From Rutidosis leptorrhynchoides (Eukaryota > Streptophyta > Magnoliopsida > Asterales > Asteraceae), in NCBI RefSeq assembly GCF_046630445.1, contig NC_092335.1, positions 633,630,001 to 633,694,000 of the forward strand: a stretch of 64,000 nt of DNA. The letters run 5' to 3'. The translations under genes were made by a program, and so were the position numbers. Positions 10,035-20,775 of this stretch are shown here, one piece after another. Each line of letters opens with the position of its first letter. Within the stretch, counting starts at the first letter, position 1. Below the pieces are notes generated by a model. The model did not search any database. It saw only the letters and a program-made list of their open reading frames with translations, and was not told where the DNA came from.

Positions 10035-13000
10035 GCAACTACAACAATCATCCCAACAACAATAATAACCGCAACAACAACAACAATCAGAAGCAGCTAT
10101 GCCAAAGGTGTGAAAAGAATCACTCGGGGTTCTGCACCAAATTTTGCAACAAGTGTAAAAGAAATGGTCATAGCGCGGCGAAGTGTGAGGTCTACGGACC
10201 AGGGGTTAATAGAACGAAAGGAACAAATGGTGTCGGAACGAGTAATGGTGGAGCAAGTAGTGTCGGAGCAAGTTATGCCAATGTAGTTTGTTATAAATGT
10301 GGAAAACCAGGCCACATTATTAGAAATTGCCCGAACCAGGAGAACACGAATGGACAAGGCCGTGGAAGAGTTTTCAATATTAATGCGGTAGAGGCACAGG
10401 AAGACCCGGAGCTTGTTACGGGTACGTTTCTTATTGACAATAAATCTGCTTACGTTTTATTTGATTCGGGTGCGGATAGAAGCTATATGAGTAGAGATTT
10501 TTGTGCTAAATTAAGTTGTCCATTGACGCCTTTGGATAGTAAATTTTTACTCGAATTAGCAAATGGTAAATTAATTTCAGCAGATAATATATGTCGGAAT
10601 CGAGAAATTAAACTGGTTAGCGAAACATTTAAGATTGATTTGATACCAGTAGAGTTAGGGAGTTTTGATGTGATAATCGGTATGGACTGGTTGAAAGAAG
10701 TGAAAGCGGAGATCGTTTGTTACAAAAATGCAATTCGCATTATACGAGAAAAAGGAAAACCCTTAATGGTGTACGGAGAAAAGGGCAACACGAAGCTACA
10801 TCTTATTAGTAATTTGAAGGCACAAAAACTAATAAGAAAAGGTTGCTATGCTGTTCTAGCACACGTCGAGAAAGTACAAACTGAAGAAAAGAGCATCAAT
10901 GATGTTCCCATTGCAAAAGAATTTCCCGATGTATTTCCGAAAGAATTACCGGGATTACCCCCACATCGATCCGTTGAATTTCAAATAGATCTTGTACCAG
11001 GAGCTGCACCAATAGCTCGTGCTCCTTACAGACTCGCACCCAGCGAGATGAAAGAACTGCAAAGCCAATTACAAGAACTTTTAGAGCGTGGTTTCATTCG
11101 ACCAAGCACATCACCGTGGGGAGCTCCTGTTTTGTTTGTCAAGAAGAAAGATGGTACATTCAGGTTGTGTATCGACTACCGAGAGTTGAACAAACTTACC
11201 ATCAAGAACCGCTACCCACTACCGAGAATCGACGACTTATTTGATCAACTACAAGGCTCGTCTGTTTATTCAAAGATTGACTTACGTTCCGGGTATCATC
11301 AAATGCGGGTGAAAGAAGATGATATTCCAAAGACTGCTTTCAGAACACGTTATGGTCATTACGAGTTTATGGTCATGCCGTTTGGTTTAACTAATGCACC
11401 AGCTGTGTTCATGGACCTTATGAACCGAGTGTGTGGACCATACCTTGACAAGTTTGTCATTGTTTTCATTGATGACATACTTATTTACTCAAAGAATGAC
11501 CAAGAACACGGTGAACATTTGAGAAAGGTGTTAGAAGTATTGAGGAAGGAAGAATTGTACGCTAAGTTTTCAAAGTGTGCATTTTGGTTGGAAGAAGTTC
11601 AATTCCTCGGTCACATAGTGAACAAAGAAGGTATTAAGGTGGATCCAGCAAAGATAGAAACTGTTGAAAAGTGGGAAACCCCGAAAACTCCGAAACACAT
11701 ACGCCAGTTTTTAGGACTAGCTGGTTACTACAGAAGGTTCATCCAAGACTTTTCCAGAATAGCAAAACCCTTGACTGCATTAACGCATAAAGGGAAGAAA
11801 TTTGAATGGAATGATGAACAAGAGAAAGCGTTTCAGTTATTGAAGAAAAAGCTAACTACGGCACCTATATTGTCATTGCCTGAAGGGAATGATGATTTTG
11901 TGATTTATTGTGATGCATCAAAGCAAGGTCTCGGTTGTGTATTAATGCAACGAACGAAGGTGATTGCTTATGCGTCTAGACAATTGAAGATTCACGAACA
12001 AAATTATACGACGCATGATTTGGAATTAGGCGCGGTTGTTTTTGCATTAAAGACTTGGAGGCACTACTTATATGGGGTCAAAAGTATTATATATACCGAC
12101 CACAAAAGTCTTCAACACATATTTAATCAGAAACAACTGAATATGAGGCAGCGTAGGTGGATTGAATTATTGAATGATTACGACTTTGAGATTCGTTACC
12201 ACCCGGGGAAGGCAAATGTGGTAGCCGATGCCTTGAGCAGGAAGGACAGAGAACCCATTCGAGTAAAATCTATGAATATAATGATTCATAATAACATTAC
12301 TACTCAAATAAAGGAGGCGCAACAAGGAGTTTTAAAAGAGGGAAATTTAAAGGATGAAATACCCAAAGGATCGGAGAAGCATCTTAATATTCGGGAAGAC
12401 GGAACCCGGTATAGGGCTGAAAGGATTTGGGTACCAAAATTTGGAGATATGAGAGAAATGGTACTTAGAGAAGCTCATAAAACCAGATACTCAATACATC
12501 CTGGAACGGGGAAGATGTACAAGGATCTCAAGAAACATTTTTGGTGGCCGGGTATGAAAGCCGATGTTGCTAAATACGTAGGAGAATGTTTGACGTGTTC
12601 TAAGGTCAAAGCTGAGCATCAGAAACCATCAGGTCTACTTCAACAACCCGAAATCCCGGAATGGAAATGGGAAAACATTACCATGGATTTCATCACTAAA
12701 TTGCCAAGGACTGCAAGTGGTTTTGATACTATTTGGATAATAGTTGATCGTCTCACCAAATCAGCACACTTCCTACCAATAAGAGAAGATGACAAGATGG
12801 AGAAGTTAGCACGACTGTATTTGAAGGAAGTCGTCTCCAGACATGGAATACCAATCTCTATTATCTCTGATAGGGATGGCAGATTTATTTCAAGATTCTG
12901 GCAGACATTACAGCAAGCATTAGGAACTCGTCTAGACATGAGTACTGCCTATCATCCACAAACTGATGGGCAGAGCGAAAGGACGATACAAACGCTTGAA

Positions 13001-13750
13001 GACATGCTACGAGCATGTGTTATTGATTTCGGAAACAGTTGGGATCGACATCTACCGTTAGCAGAATTTTCCTACAACAACAGCTACCATTCAAGCATTG
13101 AGATGGCGCCGTTTGAAGCACTTTATGGTAGAAAGTGCAGGTCTCCGATTTGTTGGAGTGAAGTGGGGGATAGACAGATTACGGGTCCGGAGATTATACA
13201 AGAAACTACCGAGAAGATCATCCAAATTCAACAACGGTTGAAAACCGCCCAAAGTCGACAAAAGAGCTACGCTGACATTAAAAGAAAAGATATAGAATTT
13301 GAAATTGGAGAGATGGTCATGCTTAAAGTTGCACCTTGGAAAGGCGTTGTTCGATTTGGTAAACGAGGGAAATTAAATCCAAGGTATATTGGACCATTCA
13401 AGATTATTGATCGTGTCGGACCAGTAGCTTACCGACTAGAGTTACCTCAACAACTCGCGGCTGTACATAACACTTTCCACGTCTCGAATTTAAAGAAATG
13501 TTTTGCTAAAGAAGATCTCACTATTCCGTTAGATGAAATCCAAATCAACGAAAAACTTCAATTCATCGAAGAACCCGTCGAAATAATGGATCGTGAGGTT
13601 AAAAGACTTAAGCAAAACAAGATACCAATTGTTAAGGTTCGATGGAATGCTCGTAGAGGACCCGAGTTCACCTGGGAGCGTGAAGATCAGATGAAGAAGA
13701 AATACCCGCATCTATTTCCAGAAGATTCGTCAACACCTTCAACAGCTTAA
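9164..13750 (+). CDS. gag-pol: E1 gag-pol polyprotein (chromovirus)
   Basis: Single intact ORF. I take the ATG at 9164 (GGAAATGGCA context, [10 protein letters not shown]) over an upstream in-frame ATG at 9128, giving 1528 residues. In order: gag capsid (about 40-220), poly-Asn tract (about 250-312), zinc knuckles from C313 and C376, protease DSGA (D434), reverse transcriptase with FIDD (D770), RNase H (DASKQGLG, D917), integrase HHCC zinc finger (from H1105), integrase DD35E core (D1175, D1236, E1272) and a C-terminal chromodomain (about 1467-1524, ending [20 protein letters not shown]). All catalytic residues are present. Gag and pol share one frame, as in chromoviruses; protease processing is expected. 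Upstream ORFs imply splicing, re-initiation or internal entry for translation (inference). Confidence 0.97.
9915..10088 (+). repeat. AAC/AAT-rich poly-Asn coding repeat in E1 gag
   Basis: Imperfect AAC/AAT/CAA repeats encode an Asn tract with scattered Tyr, Arg and Pro between capsid and zinc knuckles. Long antisense runs of Val/Ile are shadows of it. Confidence 0.85.
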
Positions 13751-13785
13751 AATTTCGGGACGAAATTTATTTAACGGGTAGGTAC
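13750..13785 (+). promoter_or_regulatory. E1 hairpin and polypurine tract
   Basis: AAATTTCGGGACGAAATTT (13750-13768) is a perfect 8-bp stem overlapping the pol stop; it is followed by TTAACGGGTAGGTAC, which touches the 3' LTR and primes plus-strand DNA synthesis by position. The same hairpin-plus-tract pair is found at the other two gypsy 3' ends in the window. Confidence 0.75.
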
Positions 13786-16700
13786 TGTAGTGACCCGAAC
13801 TTTTCCATGTTTATATATATTAATTGAGATTGATATTTACATGATTAAATGTTTCCAACATGTTAAGCAATCAAACTTGTTAAGACTTGATTAATTGAAA
13901 TATGTTTCATATAGACAATTGACCACCCAAGTTGACCGGTGATTCACGAACGTTAAAACTTGTAAAAACTATATGATGACATATATATGGATATATATAT
14001 ATAGTTAAAATGATACTATGATAAGTAAACATATCATTAAGTATATTAACAATGAACTACATATGTAAAAACAAGACTACTAACTTAATGATTTTTAAAC
14101 GAGACATATATGTAACGATTATCGTTGTAAAGACATTTAATGTATATATATCATATTAAGAGATATTCATACATGATAATATCATGATAATATAATAATT
14201 TAAAATCTTATTTGATATTATAAACAGTGGGTTAACAACATTTAACAAGATCGTTAACCTAAAAGTTTCAAAACAACACTTACATGTAACGACTAACGAT
14301 GACTTAACGACTCAGTTAAAATGTATATACATGTAGTGTTTTAATATGTATTTATACACTTTTGAAAGACTTCAATACACTTATCAAAATACTTCTACTT
14401 AACAAAAATGCTTACAATTATATCCTCGTTCAGTTTCATCAACAATTCTACTCGTATGCACCCGTATTCGTACTCGTACAATACACAGCTTTTAGATGTA
14501 TGTACTATTGGTATATACACTCTAATGATCAGCTCTTAGCAGCCCATGTGAGTCACCTAACACATGTGGGAACCATCATTTGGCAACTAGCATGAAATAT
14601 CTCATAAAATTACAAAAATATGAGTAATCATTCATGACTTATTTACATGAAAACAAAATAACATATCCTTTATATCTAATCCATACACCAACGACCAAAA
14701 ACACCTACAAACACTTTCATTCTTCAATTTTCTTCATCTAATTGATCTCTCTCAAGTTCTATCTTCAAGTTCTAAGTGTTCTTCATAAATTCCAAAAGTT
14801 CTAGTTTCATAAAATCAAGAATACTTTCAAGTTTGCTAGCTCACTTCCAATCTTGTAAGGTGATCATCCAACCTCAAGAAATCTTTGTTTGTTACAGTAG
14901 GTTATCATTTTAATACAAGGTAATAATCATATTCAAACTTTGGTTCAATTTCTATAACTATAACAATCTTATTTTAAGTGATGATCTTACTTGAACTTGT
15001 TTTCGTGTCATGATTCTGCTTCAAGAACTTCGAGCCATCCAAGGATCCATTGAAGCTAGATCCATTTTTATCTTTTCCAGTAGGTTTATCCAAGGAACTT
15101 AAGGTAGTAATGATGTTCATAACATCATTCGATTCATACATATAAAGCTATCTTATTCGAAGGTTTAAACTTGTAATCACTAGAACATAGTTTAGTTAAT
15201 TCTAAACTTGTTCGCAAACAAAAGTTAATCCTTCTAACTTGACTTTTAAAATCAACTAAACACATGTTCTATATCTATATGATATGCTAACTTAATGATT
15301 TAAAACCTGGAAACACGAAAAACACCGTAAAACCGGATTTACGCCGTCGTAGTAACACCGCGGGCTGTTTTGGGTTAGTTAATTAAAAACTATGATAAAC
15401 TTTGATTTAAAAGTTGTTATTCTGAGAAAATGATTTTTATTATGAACATGAAACTATATCCAAAAATTATGGTTAAACTCAAAGTGGAAGTATGTTTTCT
15501 AAAATGGTCATCTAGACGTCGTTCTTTCGACTGAAATGACTACCTTTACAAAAACGACTTGTAACTTATTTTTCCGACTATAAACCTATACTTTTCTGTT
15601 TAGATTCATAAAATAGAGTTCAATATGAAACCATAGCAATTTGATTCACTCAAAACGGATTTAAAATGAAGAAGTTATGGGTAAAACAAGATTGAATAAT
15701 TTTTCTCATTTTAGCTACGTGAAAATTGGTAACAAATCTATTCCAACCATAACTTAATCAACTTGTATTGTATATTATGTAATCTTGAGATACCATAGAC
15801 ACGTATACAATGTTTCGACCTATCATGTCGACACATCTATATATATTTCGGAACAACCATAGACACTCTATATGTGAATGTTGGAGTTAGCTATACAGGG
15901 TTGAGGTTGATTCCAAAATATATATAGTTTGAGTTGTGATCAATACTGAGATACGTATACACTGGGTCGTGGATTGATTCAAGATAATATTTATCGATTT
16001 ATTTCTGTACATCTAACTGTGGACAACTAGTTGTAGGTTACTAACGAGGACAGCTGACTTAATAAACTTAAAATATCAAAATATATTAAAAGTGTTGTAA
16101 ATATATTTTGAACATACTTTGATATATATGTATATATTGTTATAGGTTCGTGAATCAACCAGTGGCCAAGTCTTACTTCCCGACGAAGTAAAAATCTGTG
16201 AAAGTGAGTTATAGTCCCACTTTTAAAATCTAATATTTTTGGGATGAGAATACATGCAGGTTTTATAAATGATTTACAAAATAGACACAAGTACGTGAAA
16301 CTACATTCTATGGTTGAATTATCGAAATCGAATATGCCCCTTTTTTATTAAGTCTGGTAATCTAAGAATTAGGGAACAGACACCCTAATTGACGCGAATC
16401 CTAAAGATAGATCTATTGGGCCTAACAAACCCCATCCAAAGAACCGGATGCTTTAGTACTTCGAAATTTATATCATATCCGAAGGGTGTCCCGGAATGAT
16501 GGGGATATTCTTATATATGCATCTTGTTATTGTCGGTTACCAGGTGTTCACCATATGAATGATTTTTATCTCTATGTATGGGATGTGTATTGAAATATGA
16601 AATCTTGTGGTCTATTGTTACGATTTGATATATATAGGTTAAACCTATAACTCACCAACATTTTTGTTGACGTTTTAAGCATGTTTATTCTCAGGTGATT

Positions 16701-17037
16701 ATTAAGAGCTTCCGCTGTCGCATACTTAAATAAGGACAAGATTTGGAGTCCATGCTTGTATGATATTGTGTAAAAACTGCATTCAAGAAACTTATTTTGT
16801 TGTAACATATTTGTATTGTAAACCATTATGTAAGGGTCGTGTGTAAACAGGATATTTTAGATTATCATTATTTGATAATCTACGTAAAGCTTTTTAAACC
16901 TTTATTGATGAAATAAAGGTTATGGTTTGTTTAAAAATGAATGCAGTCTTTGAAAAACGTCTCATATAGAGGTCAAAACCTCGCAACGAAATCAATTAAT
17001 ATGGAACGTTTTTAATCAATAAGAACGGGACATTTCA
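13786..17037 (+). repeat. E1 3' LTR (3252 bp)
   Basis: Same length and termini as the 5' LTR. The only difference I found by eye is T at 14421 against C at 4561. Confidence 0.95.
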
Positions 17038-17042
17038 AGATG
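17038..17042. repeat. Target-site duplication AGATG, right of E1
   Basis: Matches 3921-3925 exactly. Confidence 0.95.
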
Positions 17043-17393
17043 TCCATCAGGAGCGCGTCGGCACCAATGGTTATGCTCATTACGGACTGGACTTTCCCCA
17101 AGATCCGCGGGAATCACAGCACCACCGGGATGGTGCGGTGGCTCCGAGGGTCCGGGGGAAAGTGGAGCTGGAATCTCCTGGAGGTCCTCGGCTCCGTCAG
17201 AGGTAACCACTGGGGCAGGTGCATGACTACTGGCACCAGAGGATGAAGCGCCAGGGTCACTGGTGGGTGTCGACGACGGCATCTGGGAATCGGCAACAAT
17301 GGTCGGTGAAGTGGCGGACGAGTCTGAGTCACTGTCCAAAATGATGACAGGTGGAATATCCGACATCTGAACAAGGAAAAATAACTTTTCCAC
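17038..17393 (-). pseudogene. Leader ORF part a of older gypsy unit, split by E1
   Basis: Minus-strand ORF from an ATG at 17393 (or the in-frame ATG at 17366, MSDIPP). It starts with VIILDSDSDSS, a hydrophobic core followed by Ser/Asp, typical of a SUMO-interaction motif, then a Ser/Thr/Pro/Ala-rich disordered region. E1 inserted near codon 118. Removing E1 and one duplication, the frame continues about ten codons to TAG at 3890-3892, immediately followed by the ATG of leader part b in the same frame. One nonsense change (for example CAG to TAG) would have split an originally longer leader protein. Function unknown. Confidence 0.6.
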
Positions 17394-17698
17394 GTCAGTA
17401 AGTCATAAAGCAAGCACGTATTAGGCAAAGTAACTACGACAGTCTAAATCATGTATAGCAGTAAATATCATGGCAATAATAACGAATCGTACAGGAGTAG
17501 CATGCAATTGAAAGTAAATAGTAGCATGCAGTAGTGAAAACATGTAGTAGCATACGGCATATAGCAGTAAAAGTAAGCAGCAGCATGCAGTAAGTTCAGC
17601 GAAAACAAGTAAACTAGCAAGTTGTAGATTAGTCCTATTAGTGAATCCTACTCGGGTCGGTCTTAGACTCACTAATGCAACCTAATTCCCTACAACCA
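17394..17698 (-). other. Untranslated leader of lower gypsy unit
   Basis: Between primer site and leader ORF. Contains repeated AGCATGCAGTA-type words (17500-17600) but no ORF I credit. Confidence 0.5.
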
Positions 17699-17714
17699 AT
17701 GTTCTGATACCAAA
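17699..17714 (-). other. Primer-binding site of lower gypsy unit
   Basis: Minus strand reads TTTGGTATCAGAACAT directly after the LTR end CATCACA, close to the initiator-Met tRNA complement. Confidence 0.8.
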
Positions 17715-20700
17715 TGTGATGCCCCGTACAAAACCATCGTGTACGAATCATCAACAACAGGATCATTACAAGGTCAAATACTATATGCGGTTTCAAAACA
17801 AGTTTGCATTCGTGAATAAAGGTGATGTCTTAACCAACATCAAATGTCTTACAACAAAAGTATGCTTCAATGAACAGAAGCAATTAGTAATAGTACGTGA
17901 CCCAATGGTCGTTACAAATCATTGTTTCAAAAGGTAACATAGTTTGAATGCAAATAAAACGTTTCATGCGGTGACAACTCTAACAAGCGCAGTGGGTGTC
18001 TACAAGGCATGACTAGTACAACAGCGGAAGCAAGCAACCTTAAGCACCTGAGAAAAACATGCTTAAAAACGTCAACACAAAGGTTGGTGAGCTATAGTTT
18101 AAGTATAACAGTATGTAAGGTAGGCCACGAGATTTCAGTGCTTCAAAGAGCGTTTCAAAACAGTATGTAAAGTATATGTTTAACCGTGGGCACTTGGTAA
18201 CTAACTTAACGTTTATAACCCTCCGAAAGTACACTTTGCGAGTGCGTATGTTTACGAAGTATTAAACACCCGTTAAATGCTAGCGCTACTAGCCCGAGTG
18301 GGGATGTCAAACCCTATGGATCCATATCTAAGATTCGCGTTCACCGGTTCAAAAACCAATGACTAAACGTTACCGAGCTAAGGGGAAAGTTTATGCCGTT
18401 GTATAACCCACACATATATAAAGTTTAAGTACTCGTGCCTAGTATGTAAAACGTAAAATGCGCATTTATTCTCAGTTCCCAAAATAGTTAAAGTAAAAAG
18501 GGATGCTATAACTCACAGTGGAAAAGTAGTAGTAAGTTGACTCGGGAAAAGTACGCAAGTATGTAGGTCCGGAAAGTCCTCAACCTAAGTCAGAAGTTAC
18601 TAAGTCAGTAAATCGTTCCCGATAGGTTTAAAAGTATGTAAATTAGGTCTTAAGGGTCATCATCATTCATCATCAAACAAAAGTATAAAGTATGTTTCAT
18701 TCTAGAAAAGAGTTTAAAACAAAGGCTGACTTCGGTCAGTCGCCACGGCCTCTATACCTACTGAAATGAGGTGATACCAGTGGTCATGGCTCCGTATATG
18801 AGTCCTTTAGTTTCTGTAAAAATTCCAGAAGCAAACTCGTCTTTGTTTGACCATGACGACGGTTTAAGTGCGAGTAGGTCAGAATTTTCAGCACAACGTT
18901 AAAAGGACATAGTGACGTTCGGAGGGCCATAGATCCTAAACCGTAACTCGGATTAAGACGAGTCTTAAACGAAAAATTATCTACTCGAACAGAGCTAACT
19001 GAAAATAAAATTTACAGTAGCCCAGGTGGTCGGGTCAGACCCAGAAACAGTAGCTAAAAGTGTTCCGGTGGGTTCTTGGTGCTTGATGATCATCATGGTT
19101 CTCATCCTTGATGCTTGTAGCTTCAAGTGTACAACTCGTTGATGGGTTTACATCATCTTTACCAAGTTTTGACCATCATAACACTAGTGCAAGTCTAAGA
19201 TATGTAGCACAACTCACTTAAGAGTTGTATGTAGTTTGATGAACCAAAGTTACATCAAAATCTTAGGTTTGTCACATACATGAATTATAAAAGTAATATT
19301 GAACTACAAACTTGAAAGTAAACTAACTAATCAAGGTCTTAAGTTGTAGAACATAGTTCTTAGTTAGATCTTGAAGATCCTAGACCCAAAAGTCTAGATC
19401 TAAAGTTACTAAGTTAAATCCTAAGTTATAACACTTGAATCTTTACTTTCATAAAACCATAAGTTATGAAACTTAGATTTTCTTCTTGTAAAGTGTATTT
19501 AAGCTTATGAGCTCTTGATTATGACAAAATTAGAAGACCATAAGCTATAGAAACTTTGATCTTTCATAAGTATATGAAGTTATAACTAGAAAGTTATACT
19601 TCCATGTTCTTGAACTTATAAAATTAACTTTTGTTCAAGAAAAATGAGATCAAGATTAACTAGTAATACTTGACCACTCAAAACAATAATCACGAATTTA
19701 AGATGCAAGAAAATGAAGAAATAACTAATTTACAAGTTAATAAGTTCATGGTTGTTCATACTTTTAAAGATTCAAGCCAAGACTTTGATCTTTAAGAAAG
19801 TAAACTTTAAGTTTACAACATGAACTTCAAGTGTGATTTTTACAACTCATGAACTTTCTTTTAAAAAAACATTAAGTGTAGAACCATAACTAGGAAGTTA
19901 GGTTCTTGTATGTTCTTGTATGAACAAGATGGTATGAAGAACAAACTAGAAAGTTTGGTTCTTAATCAACAACAAACAACTACAAGTAGTTAAGCAACAA
20001 ACAAGAACAAGTACTAACAAGCAAATGATGATGATAATGTATGTATATGTTACGGTTTTGAGACAAGGAAAAGGAGAGAAAAGTCTTGAAAGAAACTCAC
20101 AATTTGAGAGAAAAGTTGAGAGGAAATGAGAGCAAGTAAATTGTGTGTGTGAAGTGAAATGAACTAGTGAAAGAAGTAATAAGGAAATTGAAAAAGAACT
20201 CTCCCTTTACCACCCTTGAAGCTGACGGTTTTCACAAGGAAAAGGGGAAGGGAAAAACCTACTAGTTACTTGCATGTAAAGGTGAAGATGCTCTCTAGAA
20301 ATGGTAATAAAGTAAGTTGCATGGGAAAGATGTGTAATTGTATAGTAACTAACCTTCACATGACACTAACTAGTTAAGCCTTAATGTAATACTTACTTGA
20401 AAGATGGGCTAATTAGTCCATTAAGAAAAGTAGGGTGGGCTTCTAAGTCCATTAACATTAATTAAAGCCCAAGTTCAAGTAATTAACAAATTAATCCAAT
20501 AAAGCCCAAGTAATTAACTAGTAACCTTAGTTAATTAAAAATGATTAATAAAAATTAATCATAGATGTAAATAATATCCGAAATATTATTCGTGAAAAGT
20601 TCGTGTGTCACAAAGACGTGTCGGGCATTTAAAAGTCATGTATGGTAACAAGTAAATGTATAAAAATACATTCATTAAACACAAGCATTAATAATAAATA

Positions 20701-20738
20701 TTATTAATTAAACGTTGAAAAAATCCAGGGTCGTTACA
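17715..20738 (-). repeat. Shared LTR of two tandem gypsy units (3024 bp)
   Basis: On the minus strand it starts TGTAACGACCCTGG and ends GGGGCATCACA. The polypurine tract and pol of the upper unit abut its start; the primer site and leader of the lower unit abut its end. It is therefore the 3' LTR of one unit and the 5' LTR of the next. The sequence between is AT-rich without a gene. Confidence 0.88.
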
Positions 20739-20775
20739 TTACCCACCTGTTAAAGAAAATTTCGTCCCGAAATTT
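20739..20775 (-). promoter_or_regulatory. Polypurine tract and hairpin of upper gypsy unit
   Basis: Minus strand: AAATTTCGGGACGAAATTT (20775-20757) then TTAACAGGTGGGTAA touching the LTR. Same design as E1 and the LARD-like element. Confidence 0.7.

Larger units (their letters stand above)
3926..17037 (+). mobile_element. E1: complete young Ty3/gypsy chromovirus (Tekay-like) with F-box cargo
   Basis: A 13,112-bp element: 3252-bp LTRs at both ends (TGTAGTGACCC...CATTTCA), AGATG duplications, tRNA-Met-type primer site at 7179, polypurine tract at 13771. The interior carries an acidic ORF (7387-8001), an F-box ORF (8139-8822) and intact gag-pol (9164-13750). Comparing the LTRs by eye I found one difference (C at 4561, T at 14421), so the insertion is very recent. 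The C-terminal chromodomain and long LTRs fit the Tekay/Del chromovirus clade. It is inserted, in opposite orientation, in the leader of the older gypsy unit. Confidence 0.95.

Noticed and set aside
9809..10051. Val-rich antisense ORF in E1 gag
   Set aside because: Shadow of the poly-Asn (AAC)n tract.
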